A DNA stretch of 50,496 nt, taken from an uncultured Pseudomonadota bacterium. Its GTDB lineage: Bacteria; Pseudomonadota; Gammaproteobacteria; Ga0077536. Shown here in pieces: positions 27,886 through 36,011 of this stretch. The stretch's first letter is position 1. Each line of letters opens with the position of its first letter. The translations under genes were made by a program, and so were the position numbers. The stretch spans positions 1-50,496 of the forward strand of contig CAJWTO010000006.1 of the NCBI GenBank assembly GCA_913047675.1, read 5' to 3'. The notes below the pieces were generated by a model. That model had not been told where the DNA came from, made no database searches, and worked only from the letters and a program-made list of their open reading frames with translations.

Positions 27886-28338
27886 CTAATCCATCCTGCT
27901 TGAGTAGTCCCACGAGGTCATCCATTCGGGGACTATTTTAATAGTGCTTTCTGACTGAGGGTGCGAGAGAAGCCATTTAGCTAGCGAGCTATCAGTACTG
28001 ATTAAGTATTTCTCTATCAACTTTTCTAAAACGGGTTCGCTCACAGCGTTTATCAAGGTTGCTGTACCTCTACCCCTTACGCCGGAGTAGGGTGGGTTCT
28101 CTCCTGCTATTTCGAAGCCAACTTTATTATTTCTTTTTAGCCTCGCGCATATTAGTGATTTAGAGCGAGCGCTTAGGTAAATAAATTTGTTCTTCTGGAG
28201 AAACCACATAGATGTAACTTGGGGAAAGCCATTTTGATCTATTGAGGCTAATCTACAGGGCAAAACTGTTGTATCCAGATAATCCCTAACTTGGTCTTCG
28301 GACCATGCGCTAGAGGTACTCAATTTATATCCCATCAT
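27886..28338 (-). CDS. Pyridoxamine 5'-phosphate oxidase/PPOX-family flavin-binding protein (start moved downstream of the ORF-track start)
   Basis: MMGYKLSTSSAWSEDQVRDYLDTTVLPCRLASIDQNGFPQVTSMWFLQKNKFIYLSARSKSLICARLKRNNKVGFEI; GGAGAG Shine-Dalgarno just upstream of ATG at 28338, which also removes the overlap with the SDR gene. Confidence 0.78.
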   Translation of the reverse strand: MMGYKLSTSSAWSEDQVRDYLDTTVLPCRLASIDQNGFPQVTSMWFLQKNKFIYLSARSKSLICARLKRNNKVGFEIAGENPPYSGVRGRGTATLINAVSEPVLEKLIEKYLISTDSSLAKWLLSHPQSESTIKIVPEWMTSWDYSSRMD

Positions 28339-28369
28339 CACTTCTCTCCTATGGAAATTGTAAGCGCTT

Positions 28370-29122
28370 CTACCAAGGTATATTACTGCCATCCCATGCT
28401 AGGAAGGAACCATTATCAGTAGTTGTAAGATTATCTATAACGGCTACCATTTTAGTCGCCGCGTAGTCTGGCGCAAACAATTTTTCTTTAGGAATTGCTT
28501 TTTGAAACGGTTTTGACAATCTAGTGTTTACTGAACCTGGATGGAACGCGATACAGATGCTTTTAGGTAATTGACGAGCAAATTCGATCGCGATGGTCTT
28601 AGTGATTTGGTTGAGGCTTGCTTTTGAGGAGCGGTAGCTGTACCAGCCTCCTAGACTATTATCTTCAATGCTCGCGACTCGGGCCGACATATTTACGATA
28701 ACCGATTTTTTTTCCCTTTGAATTAGCGATCTAAAGTACTTAAGCACTAGGATTGGTCCGATAGCATTTATCTCATAGGAACGTGCTAAATTAGAGGCGG
28801 AGACATCCGCTAATCTTTTTTCGGGGTATATAGAATCGTCATGTAAAATCCCGCTAGAGTTCACTAATAATGATACATGTTCTATTTGCAGTGATAATTT
28901 TGTTGAAGCCAACGCAATAGACTTTTCGTCAGAAACATCCAACTTTTGAGTTATTAGTCTCGAGGTATACTTTTGTTTGAGTTTTCTTAATCCGCTGCTT
29001 TTTTCTGGCTCTCGGCAAGTAGCCACCACCACAGAATCATCCTGGTGCTTAAGAATATGAGTCGCCAACGCCAAACCTAGACCTTGCCCAGCTCCTTGGA
29101 TTATGGTGGCATCGTTTTCCAT
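28370..29122 (-). CDS. SDR-family oxidoreductase (CsgA-like)
   Basis: IIQGAGQGLGLALATHIL, LLVNSSGILHD, SYRSSKASLNQITKTIAIEFA, FHPGSVNTRLSKPF. Confidence 0.88.
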   Translation of the reverse strand: MENDATIIQGAGQGLGLALATHILKHQDDSVVVATCREPEKSSGLRKLKQKYTSRLITQKLDVSDEKSIALASTKLSLQIEHVSLLVNSSGILHDDSIYPEKRLADVSASNLARSYEINAIGPILVLKYFRSLIQREKKSVIVNMSARVASIEDNSLGGWYSYRSSKASLNQITKTIAIEFARQLPKSICIAFHPGSVNTRLSKPFQKAIPKEKLFAPDYAATKMVAVIDNLTTTDNGSFLAWDGSNIPW

Positions 29123-29155
29123 CTCAGCTGGCCGAAAATTCCACGGAACCTATGG

Positions 29156-29197
29156 AAAAAGATCCGCCACCTTTCTTTAACTGTGGCGGATTTTTTT
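29156..29197 (-). terminator. Putative intrinsic terminator downstream of the thiolase gene
   Basis: Perfect 9-bp stem ATCCGCCAC (29162-29170)/GTGGCGGAT (29183-29191) with T/A tracts on both sides; directly after the thiolase stop codon. T-tract quality is better for + strand reading, so it may be bidirectional. Confidence 0.7.
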
Positions 29198-29199
29198 GT

Positions 29200-30351
29200 T
29201 TACAGGCGTTCAATAATAGTCACGTTGGCTTGACCGCCCCCCTCACACATTGTTTGCAGGCCATATTTGCCTCCGGTTCTTTCTAGCTCATGTAACAATG
29301 TCGTCATCAGCTTGGTACCGGTCGCACCGATTGGATGTCCTAGTGCGATAGCCCCCCCATTGACGTTGGTTTTTTCTGGGTCATAGTCCATGTCCTTGAT
29401 CCATGCCATGGGAACAGGCGCGAAGGCCTCATTGATCTCTACTAAATCAATATCCTCAATTTTCATACCCGCGCGTTTCAATGCATATTGAGTAGTCATA
29501 ATAGGAGCCGTTAACATAATCATGGGGTCTTCAGCTCTCACACTCATATGATGAATACGTGCTCTAGGTTTGAGATTATATCTTTTAACAGCATTTTCTG
29601 AAGCGATGAGCATAGCGGACGAACCGTCACAGGTTTGACTAGATACGGCGGCTGTGATTTTTTCGAGTCCAAAAATGGGTTCTAGGGTCGCCATTTGCTC
29701 TAAAGTAGTCTCCCGTGGTGTTTCATCATGGTCGAGCCCGTTCAGAGGCACGATTTCTCGTTCGAACCTACCTTTCTCGATCGCGCTGATAGCTCTCCTG
29801 TGGGATTCGAGAGAATATATCTCCATCTCTTCACGTGATATCCCCCATTTATCTGCCATCATTTGGGCACCTTTGAATTGGGTAGGAGGGTCTTCACCGT
29901 AGCGTGCAACCCAACCAGGTGAGTCACTAAAAGGATCGCTAAAACCAAATCCACCTGCCGCCAGTGCAGATGAACCTATTGGAATTTTTGACATTACTTG
30001 CACACCGCCGGCGATGACAAGATCGTTTACCCCAGACATTACCGCCTGAGCTGCAAAATGCACCGACTGCTGTGAGGAGCCACATTGCCTATCTATGGTA
30101 ACGCCTGGAACCGCTTCGCTAAAACCGGCAGTTAGCCAACATGTGCGTGCTACATCACCAGCTAGCGGTCCAATTGCATCTATTGTTCCGAAAATGACAT
30201 CATCATATTCCTCATCCGGAATCTGATTTCGTTCAACAATCGACTTAATAACATGGGCCCCAAGATCAGCGGCGTGCACGTCTTGCAGACTTCCCCTACG
30301 TTTTCCGGTAGGACTTCGTACCGCATCAACAATGAAAGCTTCAGCCATCAT
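29200..30351 (-). CDS. Acetyl-CoA C-acyltransferase (thiolase)
   Basis: VDAVRSPTGKRRGSLQDVHAADLGA, TIDRQCGSSQQSVHFAAQAV (Cys nucleophile), EINEAFAPVP, NVNGGAIALGHPIGATG, CEGGGQANVTIIE. Confidence 0.94.
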   Translation of the reverse strand: MMAEAFIVDAVRSPTGKRRGSLQDVHAADLGAHVIKSIVERNQIPDEEYDDVIFGTIDAIGPLAGDVARTCWLTAGFSEAVPGVTIDRQCGSSQQSVHFAAQAVMSGVNDLVIAGGVQVMSKIPIGSSALAAGGFGFSDPFSDSPGWVARYGEDPPTQFKGAQMMADKWGISREEMEIYSLESHRRAISAIEKGRFEREIVPLNGLDHDETPRETTLEQMATLEPIFGLEKITAAVSSQTCDGSSAMLIASENAVKRYNLKPRARIHHMSVRAEDPMIMLTAPIMTTQYALKRAGMKIEDIDLVEINEAFAPVPMAWIKDMDYDPEKTNVNGGAIALGHPIGATGTKLMTTLLHELERTGGKYGLQTMCEGGGQANVTIIERL

Positions 30352-30437
30352 TTAATCTCCTTGCTTAATTTACTAGGTAACGGTCTATATTATGCTAAAT
30401 TCATATGCTGATTAAAACAATTGCCGAATTTCAATAG

Positions 30438-31727
30438 TCAGTCAATTATTCTTTCGGCGGTAGAAAATAATATCCAGACTATGGCGCCAATAACATTGAT
30501 TATGGCACAAAGTATGAAAGCCGACGAAAAACTCCCTGTTGTTTCCACCAGCCAACCGGTTACGGTAACACCAATAATACCTGGCAGTGTTCCAGCGGTA
30601 TTCGTAATCCCCATAAGGACGTCCGCATACCTAGGTGCGATATCGAGGTGGTTTGGTACAAATCCGGACCACATTAGGGCGGAGAACCCTAGTGCGCCGC
30701 ACATAAGTCCCATAGCTATTGACGCATTATTCACATCTTTCACCAAAATTAGGAAAATAGCGGATCCTATCAGGCCACTGACTTGCATAGCTTTACGAAT
30801 AAACGTTAGGCTAACTTTTTTATGAAGTAAATAGTCCGCGAAATAGCCGCCTAAATTTCCAAATATGAGCATTGATAAGTAGGGCGCCGCTGAATAAAGA
30901 CCTGCATTCATAATACTAAGACCGTGCTGAGTCCTGAAGTAACTAGGAAGCCATGCGAGTAACATATAGAGTATCCAGTTGCTGCAAAAATGATTAATAA
31001 AAAGTGCCCAAATGGCCTTACTTTTTAGGAAGAATTTCCATGGGATGTCTTTTTCAGAGTTTGGTACATAGGTACTGGAAATAAGCATTTTTTTCTCGGG
31101 TTCAGGGCATTTTGGGTCTGTAGCTGGGTCATTTTTAGCGATGCGAAACCATATAATTGTCCAAAAGGCGCCGCCTATTCCAAATGCGTAAAATGCCATA
31201 GGCCATCCGTACGTATCTACTATCCAGCCGGTAGTGAGAAGAGCGAATAAGGTCCCTAGTGGAATACCACCCACTAGGAGAGAGACCGCTCTCGAGCGCT
31301 CTTCTTGAGGCACCCATCTTCCATAGAGATTATATGCTGAGGGGAACATAGCGGCTTCGCCCAGACCCATTGCAATTCTAGCGATGATTAGCGCGCCAAA
31401 ACCAAAGGCAGCCGCTAAAGGCGTTAAAAAAGTGAAAATCGACCACCATAAAACTGCAATACCGAGGATAATTTTTCCACCAAGCCTATTTGCAAGCCAG
31501 CCGCTGGGAGCCATAAAAAGCATATACCCGATAAAAAAAGAAGAAAGAACATATCCTTTGGTCGTGTCTGACCAGCCAAATTCTTCTTGCATAGCTATTG
31601 CGGCAACCGAGATGTTGACTCTATCTGCGTAGCAAATAATAGCTGCGAGGACACACAGCCCTACAATGGTATACCGACGTGGCCAGTGGGATAGTTTTAT
31701 TTTTAAACCATTAAAGAGACCGCTCAT
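30438..31727 (-). CDS. MFS transporter, anion:cation symporter (ACS)-like family
   Basis: YADRVNISVAAIAMQEEFGWSDTTKGYVLSSFFIGYMLFMAPSGWLANRLGGKIILGIAVLWWSIFTFLTPLAA. Confidence 0.92.
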   Translation of the reverse strand: MSGLFNGLKIKLSHWPRRYTIVGLCVLAAIICYADRVNISVAAIAMQEEFGWSDTTKGYVLSSFFIGYMLFMAPSGWLANRLGGKIILGIAVLWWSIFTFLTPLAAAFGFGALIIARIAMGLGEAAMFPSAYNLYGRWVPQEERSRAVSLLVGGIPLGTLFALLTTGWIVDTYGWPMAFYAFGIGGAFWTIIWFRIAKNDPATDPKCPEPEKKMLISSTYVPNSEKDIPWKFFLKSKAIWALFINHFCSNWILYMLLAWLPSYFRTQHGLSIMNAGLYSAAPYLSMLIFGNLGGYFADYLLHKKVSLTFIRKAMQVSGLIGSAIFLILVKDVNNASIAMGLMCGALGFSALMWSGFVPNHLDIAPRYADVLMGITNTAGTLPGIIGVTVTGWLVETTGSFSSAFILCAIINVIGAIVWILFSTAERIID

Positions 31728-31857
31728 TCTCTAGTATCCTCTTGCTACTGCAACTTTTACTATAAGCGATATTGCGAAATAACTAGTATTTTTAACTTGT
31801 TTTTTTATTTTGGTTATAATGACGCTGACATTTACACATTACTTTTTTGGAGAATCT

Positions 31858-32139
31858 ATGCCTATCTACGAATATCACTGCGAAGAGAACGGTCAGACCG
31901 TAGAAGTAGTGCATCCCATGGCGGACCGTTTTTCTACCTGGGGAGAACTCTGTGAGTATTCTAGAAGAGACTTGGGGGATACTGATGGTAGCGCCGAGGT
32001 GAAACGATTAGTGGGCGGTGGTAATGCCACTATGGACCCGGTGACCGCTTCGAAACAGTTGAAAGCGGCAGGAGCCGCGTCTACTAGTCTCTCCGGGACC
32101 AAAGGAATGGCTGCGCCGCCGAGAACAAATAAGTTCTAG
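31858..32139 (+). CDS. FmdB-like regulatory/zinc-ribbon family protein with degenerate cysteine motif
   Basis: Start refined to ATG 31858 (GGAGA Shine-Dalgarno); MPIYEYHCEENGQTVEVVHPMADRF...VKRLVGGGNATM resembles FmdB N-terminus but only scattered Cys remain. Confidence 0.7.
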   Translation: MPIYEYHCEENGQTVEVVHPMADRFSTWGELCEYSRRDLGDTDGSAEVKRLVGGGNATMDPVTASKQLKAAGAASTSLSGTKGMAAPPRTNKF

Positions 32140-32582
32140 CTTTTGCTGGGTTTTGCTCTTCGCGCTGGCGTTAAAAGAGATACGTAACTAACACCGGGTC
32201 TGTTATCTCCGGTAACAGGAAGTGCTTGCTTACGCCAACCAGACAACCCTTCTTTCATCACACTTATATTTGAGAAACCTGCTTCACTTAAACTTTTAGC
32301 CGCGACGGTTGCCCGGTCACTGTCGTCTGCTCCTACAATAATAGCATCTTCGTGCGATAGCCCGTGATTGGCGACCAAAGTAAACGCATCGTTAGGGTGG
32401 GTATTTCCAGTTTTTGGGTGAAAAAAAACGATCGGTATATTGATGACTTTTCCTTTTGGGTGGCCTTCAACGAACTCAGCTACTGTTCTAACGTCGATGT
32501 ATGTTGTGTTCTCCGATTGATTTATTTGTTCAAAGGTTTCTTGTGCACTAACAACAGAGTTTTTCATATTTGTTTCGTCCAA
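32136..32582 (-). CDS. Rhodanese-like domain protein lacking the catalytic cysteine
   Basis: TYIDVRTVAEFVEGHPKGKVINIPIVFF, IIVGADDSDRATVAAKSLSEAGFSNISVMKEGLSGWRKQALPV; no Cys in the whole protein. Confidence 0.82.
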   Translation of the reverse strand: MDETNMKNSVVSAQETFEQINQSENTTYIDVRTVAEFVEGHPKGKVINIPIVFFHPKTGNTHPNDAFTLVANHGLSHEDAIIVGADDSDRATVAAKSLSEAGFSNISVMKEGLSGWRKQALPVTGDNRPGVSYVSLLTPARRAKPSKS

Positions 32583-32585
32583 GTT

Positions 32586-32828
32586 TTATTGTTTGAATGC
32601 GTTGACGAATGGCGGGATTACTTGGCAGCGCGATCGGTGCTCCAGAGGGGGGGTATCGGTGAAATTAAAATAAAGCTTAGTTTCTTCTTCGATTACCTCC
32701 ATCTGCTCGATGTGAAAGTGGGCGATCCGTCCATTTTTCATTAGACCAAAGATACAGTCTATAATGCGTATTGCGGGAATTTGACCCATCTCGGGATGGA
32801 CTAGGTAGTGCGACTTTTTCTTTGCCAT
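32586..32828 (-). CDS. Small hypothetical protein (80 aa)
   Basis: MAKKKSHYLVHPEMGQIPAIRIIDCIFGLMKNGRIAHFHIEQMEVIEEETKLYFNF...; 3 bp upstream of the rhodanese-like gene on the same strand; family not recognised. Confidence 0.55.
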   Translation of the reverse strand: MAKKKSHYLVHPEMGQIPAIRIIDCIFGLMKNGRIAHFHIEQMEVIEEETKLYFNFTDTPPLEHRSRCQVIPPFVNAFKQ

Positions 32829-32965
32829 TATCCTACTCTCTAATAGATACTGGGATACTATTTTGAGCGATTTTTAATAATTTCGCACTAGTTGATTACA
32901 GTTTGGCGCTTAATTTGCTAGAGTAAGGATAAAATGGTGCGTTAAAATAAGGGGGCTTTTAGCTT

Positions 32966-33619
32966 ATGTCGTCGGTACCTCAGAAAGAATTAGTTACTGG
33001 AGTTGAACGCTATCCATTGGATGCAGAAGTTCCCAATGTCGTTGAGAAGTTGTTTTCTTTGCGTAATCAATGTACCGAATGTAACGTTTGTGAGGTGGCG
33101 TGTTCTTTGGTCCACTCGCCCGACGGTACTGTTAATCCGCAATACGCTCGATTAAAAATTAATCATGCGCCCGCAAAGCCTTCTAAAGTGAGTCCTGGTG
33201 GTCTCGGGTTCGTTGCGGATATCTGTCATCACTGTGGTAACCCCCCACCTTGCGCTGAAGTATGTCCTACCGAGGCATTTTATTATGATCCAAAGACAAA
33301 GGCCGCCGTAATAGAGCAGGATAATTGTATTCAATGCATGGAGTGCGTGCCGGGCTGTCCTTTTGATACCGTATTTGTAGCTCCGAGCGGTGAATTATTA
33401 AAATGTGATCTTTGTGGGGGCGACCCGGTTTGCGTGAAAGCGTGTGCGGCGAGACCAGAAATGCTGAATGAAGGAAAGCAATATGTTCGTTTGCCAGTTT
33501 TGTTTTATGCCGAGCAGGCAGACTTCAATAAAGAGCACAAACAAGTCCCAGAAATGGGCGATGAAGTAGGTATGATGCAAGCGATGCTAGAGGCCGGGAA
33601 AATTTCGAGTCCTGCCTAG
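32966..33619 (+). CDS. Polyferredoxin (four [4Fe-4S] motifs), AorA/DmsB-like electron-transfer subunit
   Basis: Four Cys clusters: CTECNVCEVAC, CHHCGNPPPCAEVC, CIQCMECVPGC, CDLCGGDPVCVKAC; 30 bp upstream of the AOR gene. Confidence 0.9.
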   Translation: MSSVPQKELVTGVERYPLDAEVPNVVEKLFSLRNQCTECNVCEVACSLVHSPDGTVNPQYARLKINHAPAKPSKVSPGGLGFVADICHHCGNPPPCAEVCPTEAFYYDPKTKAAVIEQDNCIQCMECVPGCPFDTVFVAPSGELLKCDLCGGDPVCVKACAARPEMLNEGKQYVRLPVLFYAEQADFNKEHKQVPEMGDEVGMMQAMLEAGKISSPA

Positions 33620-33648
33620 GTTTTTTCGAGGAGAAGGGAGCAAATATT

Positions 33649-35610
33649 ATGGAGAGTCGTTTACTAAGAGTTGACTTAACTACCGGAAAGATGCGGAGTG
33701 AAGTCATCCCTCATAGTGTTTTCGAGCGTTGGATCGGTGGTTCAGGTATTAATAATTGGATTATGTGGGAGCACTTTCTAACCCATGACATTAATTGTGA
33801 TCCGAGGGGGCCGGATAATATTTTTGTTTTTGGCGTAGGTCCGCTCGCTGGAACGGGAGCAGGTAGCGGTATTAAAGGAAGAATAACTTTTAAAAGTCCC
33901 TGCTATAACATGTTTGGTGATTCGGCAGGGGGAGGCAAATTCCCCTACATGTTGAGGTTTACCGCATTTGAATATATTGCCATCACTGGTAAGTCCCCAA
34001 AGCCGGTTTATCTTCACATATGTAATGACGAAGTTTCTTTGGTGGATGCTAGTCACCTGTGGGGTCGCGATACGTTAGAAACACATACGATGTTGAGGGA
34101 AGAGCTGGGTACTTACCCTTCCCACGCACATACACTTTCTATTAGCCAAGCGGGTGAAAATCAAGTTGGGATAGCGAGTGTGGTTTCTGATGCACTAAGG
34201 ATTCATGCTCGATGTGGTGGCGGGGCTGTTATGGGCTCTAAAAATTTAAAGGCTATTGCCGTTCAAGGAAATGGCGGCTTAAAGATCCAAATGCCTGAGG
34301 AAATGCTGGCATGGTCAGATGATTTCCGCCAAAAGATAGACGAGAATGAGGCTGTCTATGGATTTAAAAGACGCGGCACTCTTGGCGCTGTCGAAATGTA
34401 TCAACATATCGGAAGTCATTTCTGGCGGAATAATCAGGGTAATATGTTTCGAGGTGGAGAAATCACCTCCGATAACTGGGTTAAAAAATATCATAAGTAT
34501 TCCGAAGTGTGCTCTTCCGACTGCTTCATAGCATGCGACGCGAAATATAAAATAGATGGTACAGAATCGGAAGCTTCTAAAAAGTATATTGGCGAAACGT
34601 TTAGACGACCGGAGTACTTGACTACAGGAAGTGCCGCCGGAGCGCTTGACGTTCGCGACTGGTCTGAAGTGGCCCATTGGGGGAAAATTACAAACGACTA
34701 TGGGATAGATAATCAGGATCTCTCGTGCGCAATTTCGTTTTTAATGGAATTGAAGCAGCGCGATTTAATTTCGGATCGTGATGTTGCCGAGTTGTTCGAC
34801 CGCGAGCAAAGTTTGCGATGGGGGAACATGGACGATATCGAGTTCTGTGTCGAGAGTATCGTCTTTCAAAAAAATCTTTTTGGGAAAATTTTTGGTGATG
34901 GGCCTTACTTAGGGGCGATTAAATATTCTGAACTGAAAGGTCAGAATTTCATGAAGTATGCGACTTACGGTAAAGGGGGGGCTAGCTTCACGGAAGAAAT
35001 GCGACCCTTTCCTACGTGGATGAATAACATGGCGGTTGCGTCCCGAGGTGCTGATCATCTCAAAGGTATCGGCCTAATCGAGAAATTCCAAAGGAAAGAT
35101 TTGTCTAAGATTTACTTCGATGGTCGGACCGAAGCAGCTGATCTGTCGGTACCTACTTTGAAAGGCGCGTCAACCGCACTTATTGAAAATCAGGTTGCAT
35201 TGCTTAACTCATATGGAGTTTGTTTGTTTCATTGGATGTTGGATCCTGCGGGATATACACCTCAAGATTATTATGGGAAAGCCTATGCTGCTGCCACTGG
35301 GATAGATCGAACTCCAGATGAATTGATGCTGGATGGTGCGCGTATCTGTAATTTGGAAAAGGCGTTTAATTCGAGAATCGGTATGAGACGAGAACATGAT
35401 ACGGTTTGTGAGCGATGGATGTGGGAGCCTACCGACGAGGGTATGTATCCAGGATCAGTTGCGGCCGAAATGTTTAATCCTGTTTTAGATGAGTACTATG
35501 AGTGGAGGGGCTGGGACAAAGATTCTGGTTTACAGACTAGGAAGAGTCTTGAAGATGTTGGTTTAGAAGATGTTGCTGATGTTTTAGAAAACGAAGGCTC
35601 ATTAGCTTAG
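33649..35610 (+). CDS. Aldehyde:ferredoxin oxidoreductase family (tungsten/molybdopterin) enzyme
   Basis: LLRVDLTTGKMRSEVIP, WIGGSGINNWIMWEHFL, FGVGPLAGTGAGSGIKGRITFKSPCYNMFGDSAGGGKFPYMLRFTAFEYIAITGKSPKPVYLHI, CGGGAVMGSKNLKAIAV, ASRGADHLKG, NSYGVCLFHWM; 653 aa. Confidence 0.93.
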   Translation: MESRLLRVDLTTGKMRSEVIPHSVFERWIGGSGINNWIMWEHFLTHDINCDPRGPDNIFVFGVGPLAGTGAGSGIKGRITFKSPCYNMFGDSAGGGKFPYMLRFTAFEYIAITGKSPKPVYLHICNDEVSLVDASHLWGRDTLETHTMLREELGTYPSHAHTLSISQAGENQVGIASVVSDALRIHARCGGGAVMGSKNLKAIAVQGNGGLKIQMPEEMLAWSDDFRQKIDENEAVYGFKRRGTLGAVEMYQHIGSHFWRNNQGNMFRGGEITSDNWVKKYHKYSEVCSSDCFIACDAKYKIDGTESEASKKYIGETFRRPEYLTTGSAAGALDVRDWSEVAHWGKITNDYGIDNQDLSCAISFLMELKQRDLISDRDVAELFDREQSLRWGNMDDIEFCVESIVFQKNLFGKIFGDGPYLGAIKYSELKGQNFMKYATYGKGGASFTEEMRPFPTWMNNMAVASRGADHLKGIGLIEKFQRKDLSKIYFDGRTEAADLSVPTLKGASTALIENQVALLNSYGVCLFHWMLDPAGYTPQDYYGKAYAAATGIDRTPDELMLDGARICNLEKAFNSRIGMRREHDTVCERWMWEPTDEGMYPGSVAAEMFNPVLDEYYEWRGWDKDSGLQTRKSLEDVGLEDVADVLENEGSLA

Positions 35611-35630
35611 CCGTGACATTGGACTAGATA

Positions 35631-35912
35631 ATGATTACGGTGCATGCAAATTTCCACAGCCATTTTAAAGAGCTTGCCTCTACTGGAGAGGCCTCTTTTC
35701 AAATCGAGAATCCTACTGTCGAGGCCCTAGCTCAGTGTATTTGTGACACATACGGACCTAAAATGGAGGCGATGTTAATCGATCCAGATACGCGCGAGCT
35801 TAATGAAAGAGGTACGATGTTTGTTGACGCGAGAGGAATGAGGGTCTCGATGAGTGACGCCCTTAATGATGGCGATACTATAACTTTTCTGGTGGGTATC
35901 GCGGGCGGGTAG
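35631..35912 (+). CDS. MoaD/ThiS-family sulfur carrier protein
   Basis: MITVHANFHSHFKE...DALNDGDTITFLVGIAGG; C-terminal Gly-Gly; 93 aa; directly after the AOR gene. Confidence 0.88.
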   Translation: MITVHANFHSHFKELASTGEASFQIENPTVEALAQCICDTYGPKMEAMLIDPDTRELNERGTMFVDARGMRVSMSDALNDGDTITFLVGIAGG

Positions 35913-36011
35913 TCGGCCATAGTTTTTTTACTTGTTCTGATTTTTCGCCGCATTTACGGGTAAAGGTGTTTCTTGCATTTTGCAAAATAGACTCTAGGGG
36001 AGGAGATTTAC

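Noticed and set aside
32364-32744. 126-aa + strand ORF opposite the rhodanese and 80-aa genes
   Set aside because: The minus-strand genes have a recognisable family (rhodanese) and tandem arrangement; the + strand translation looks random and Cys/Phe/Leu-rich.
34315-34677. 120-aa minus-strand ORF within the AOR gene
   Set aside because: Antisense to the AOR coding sequence; no domain signature.
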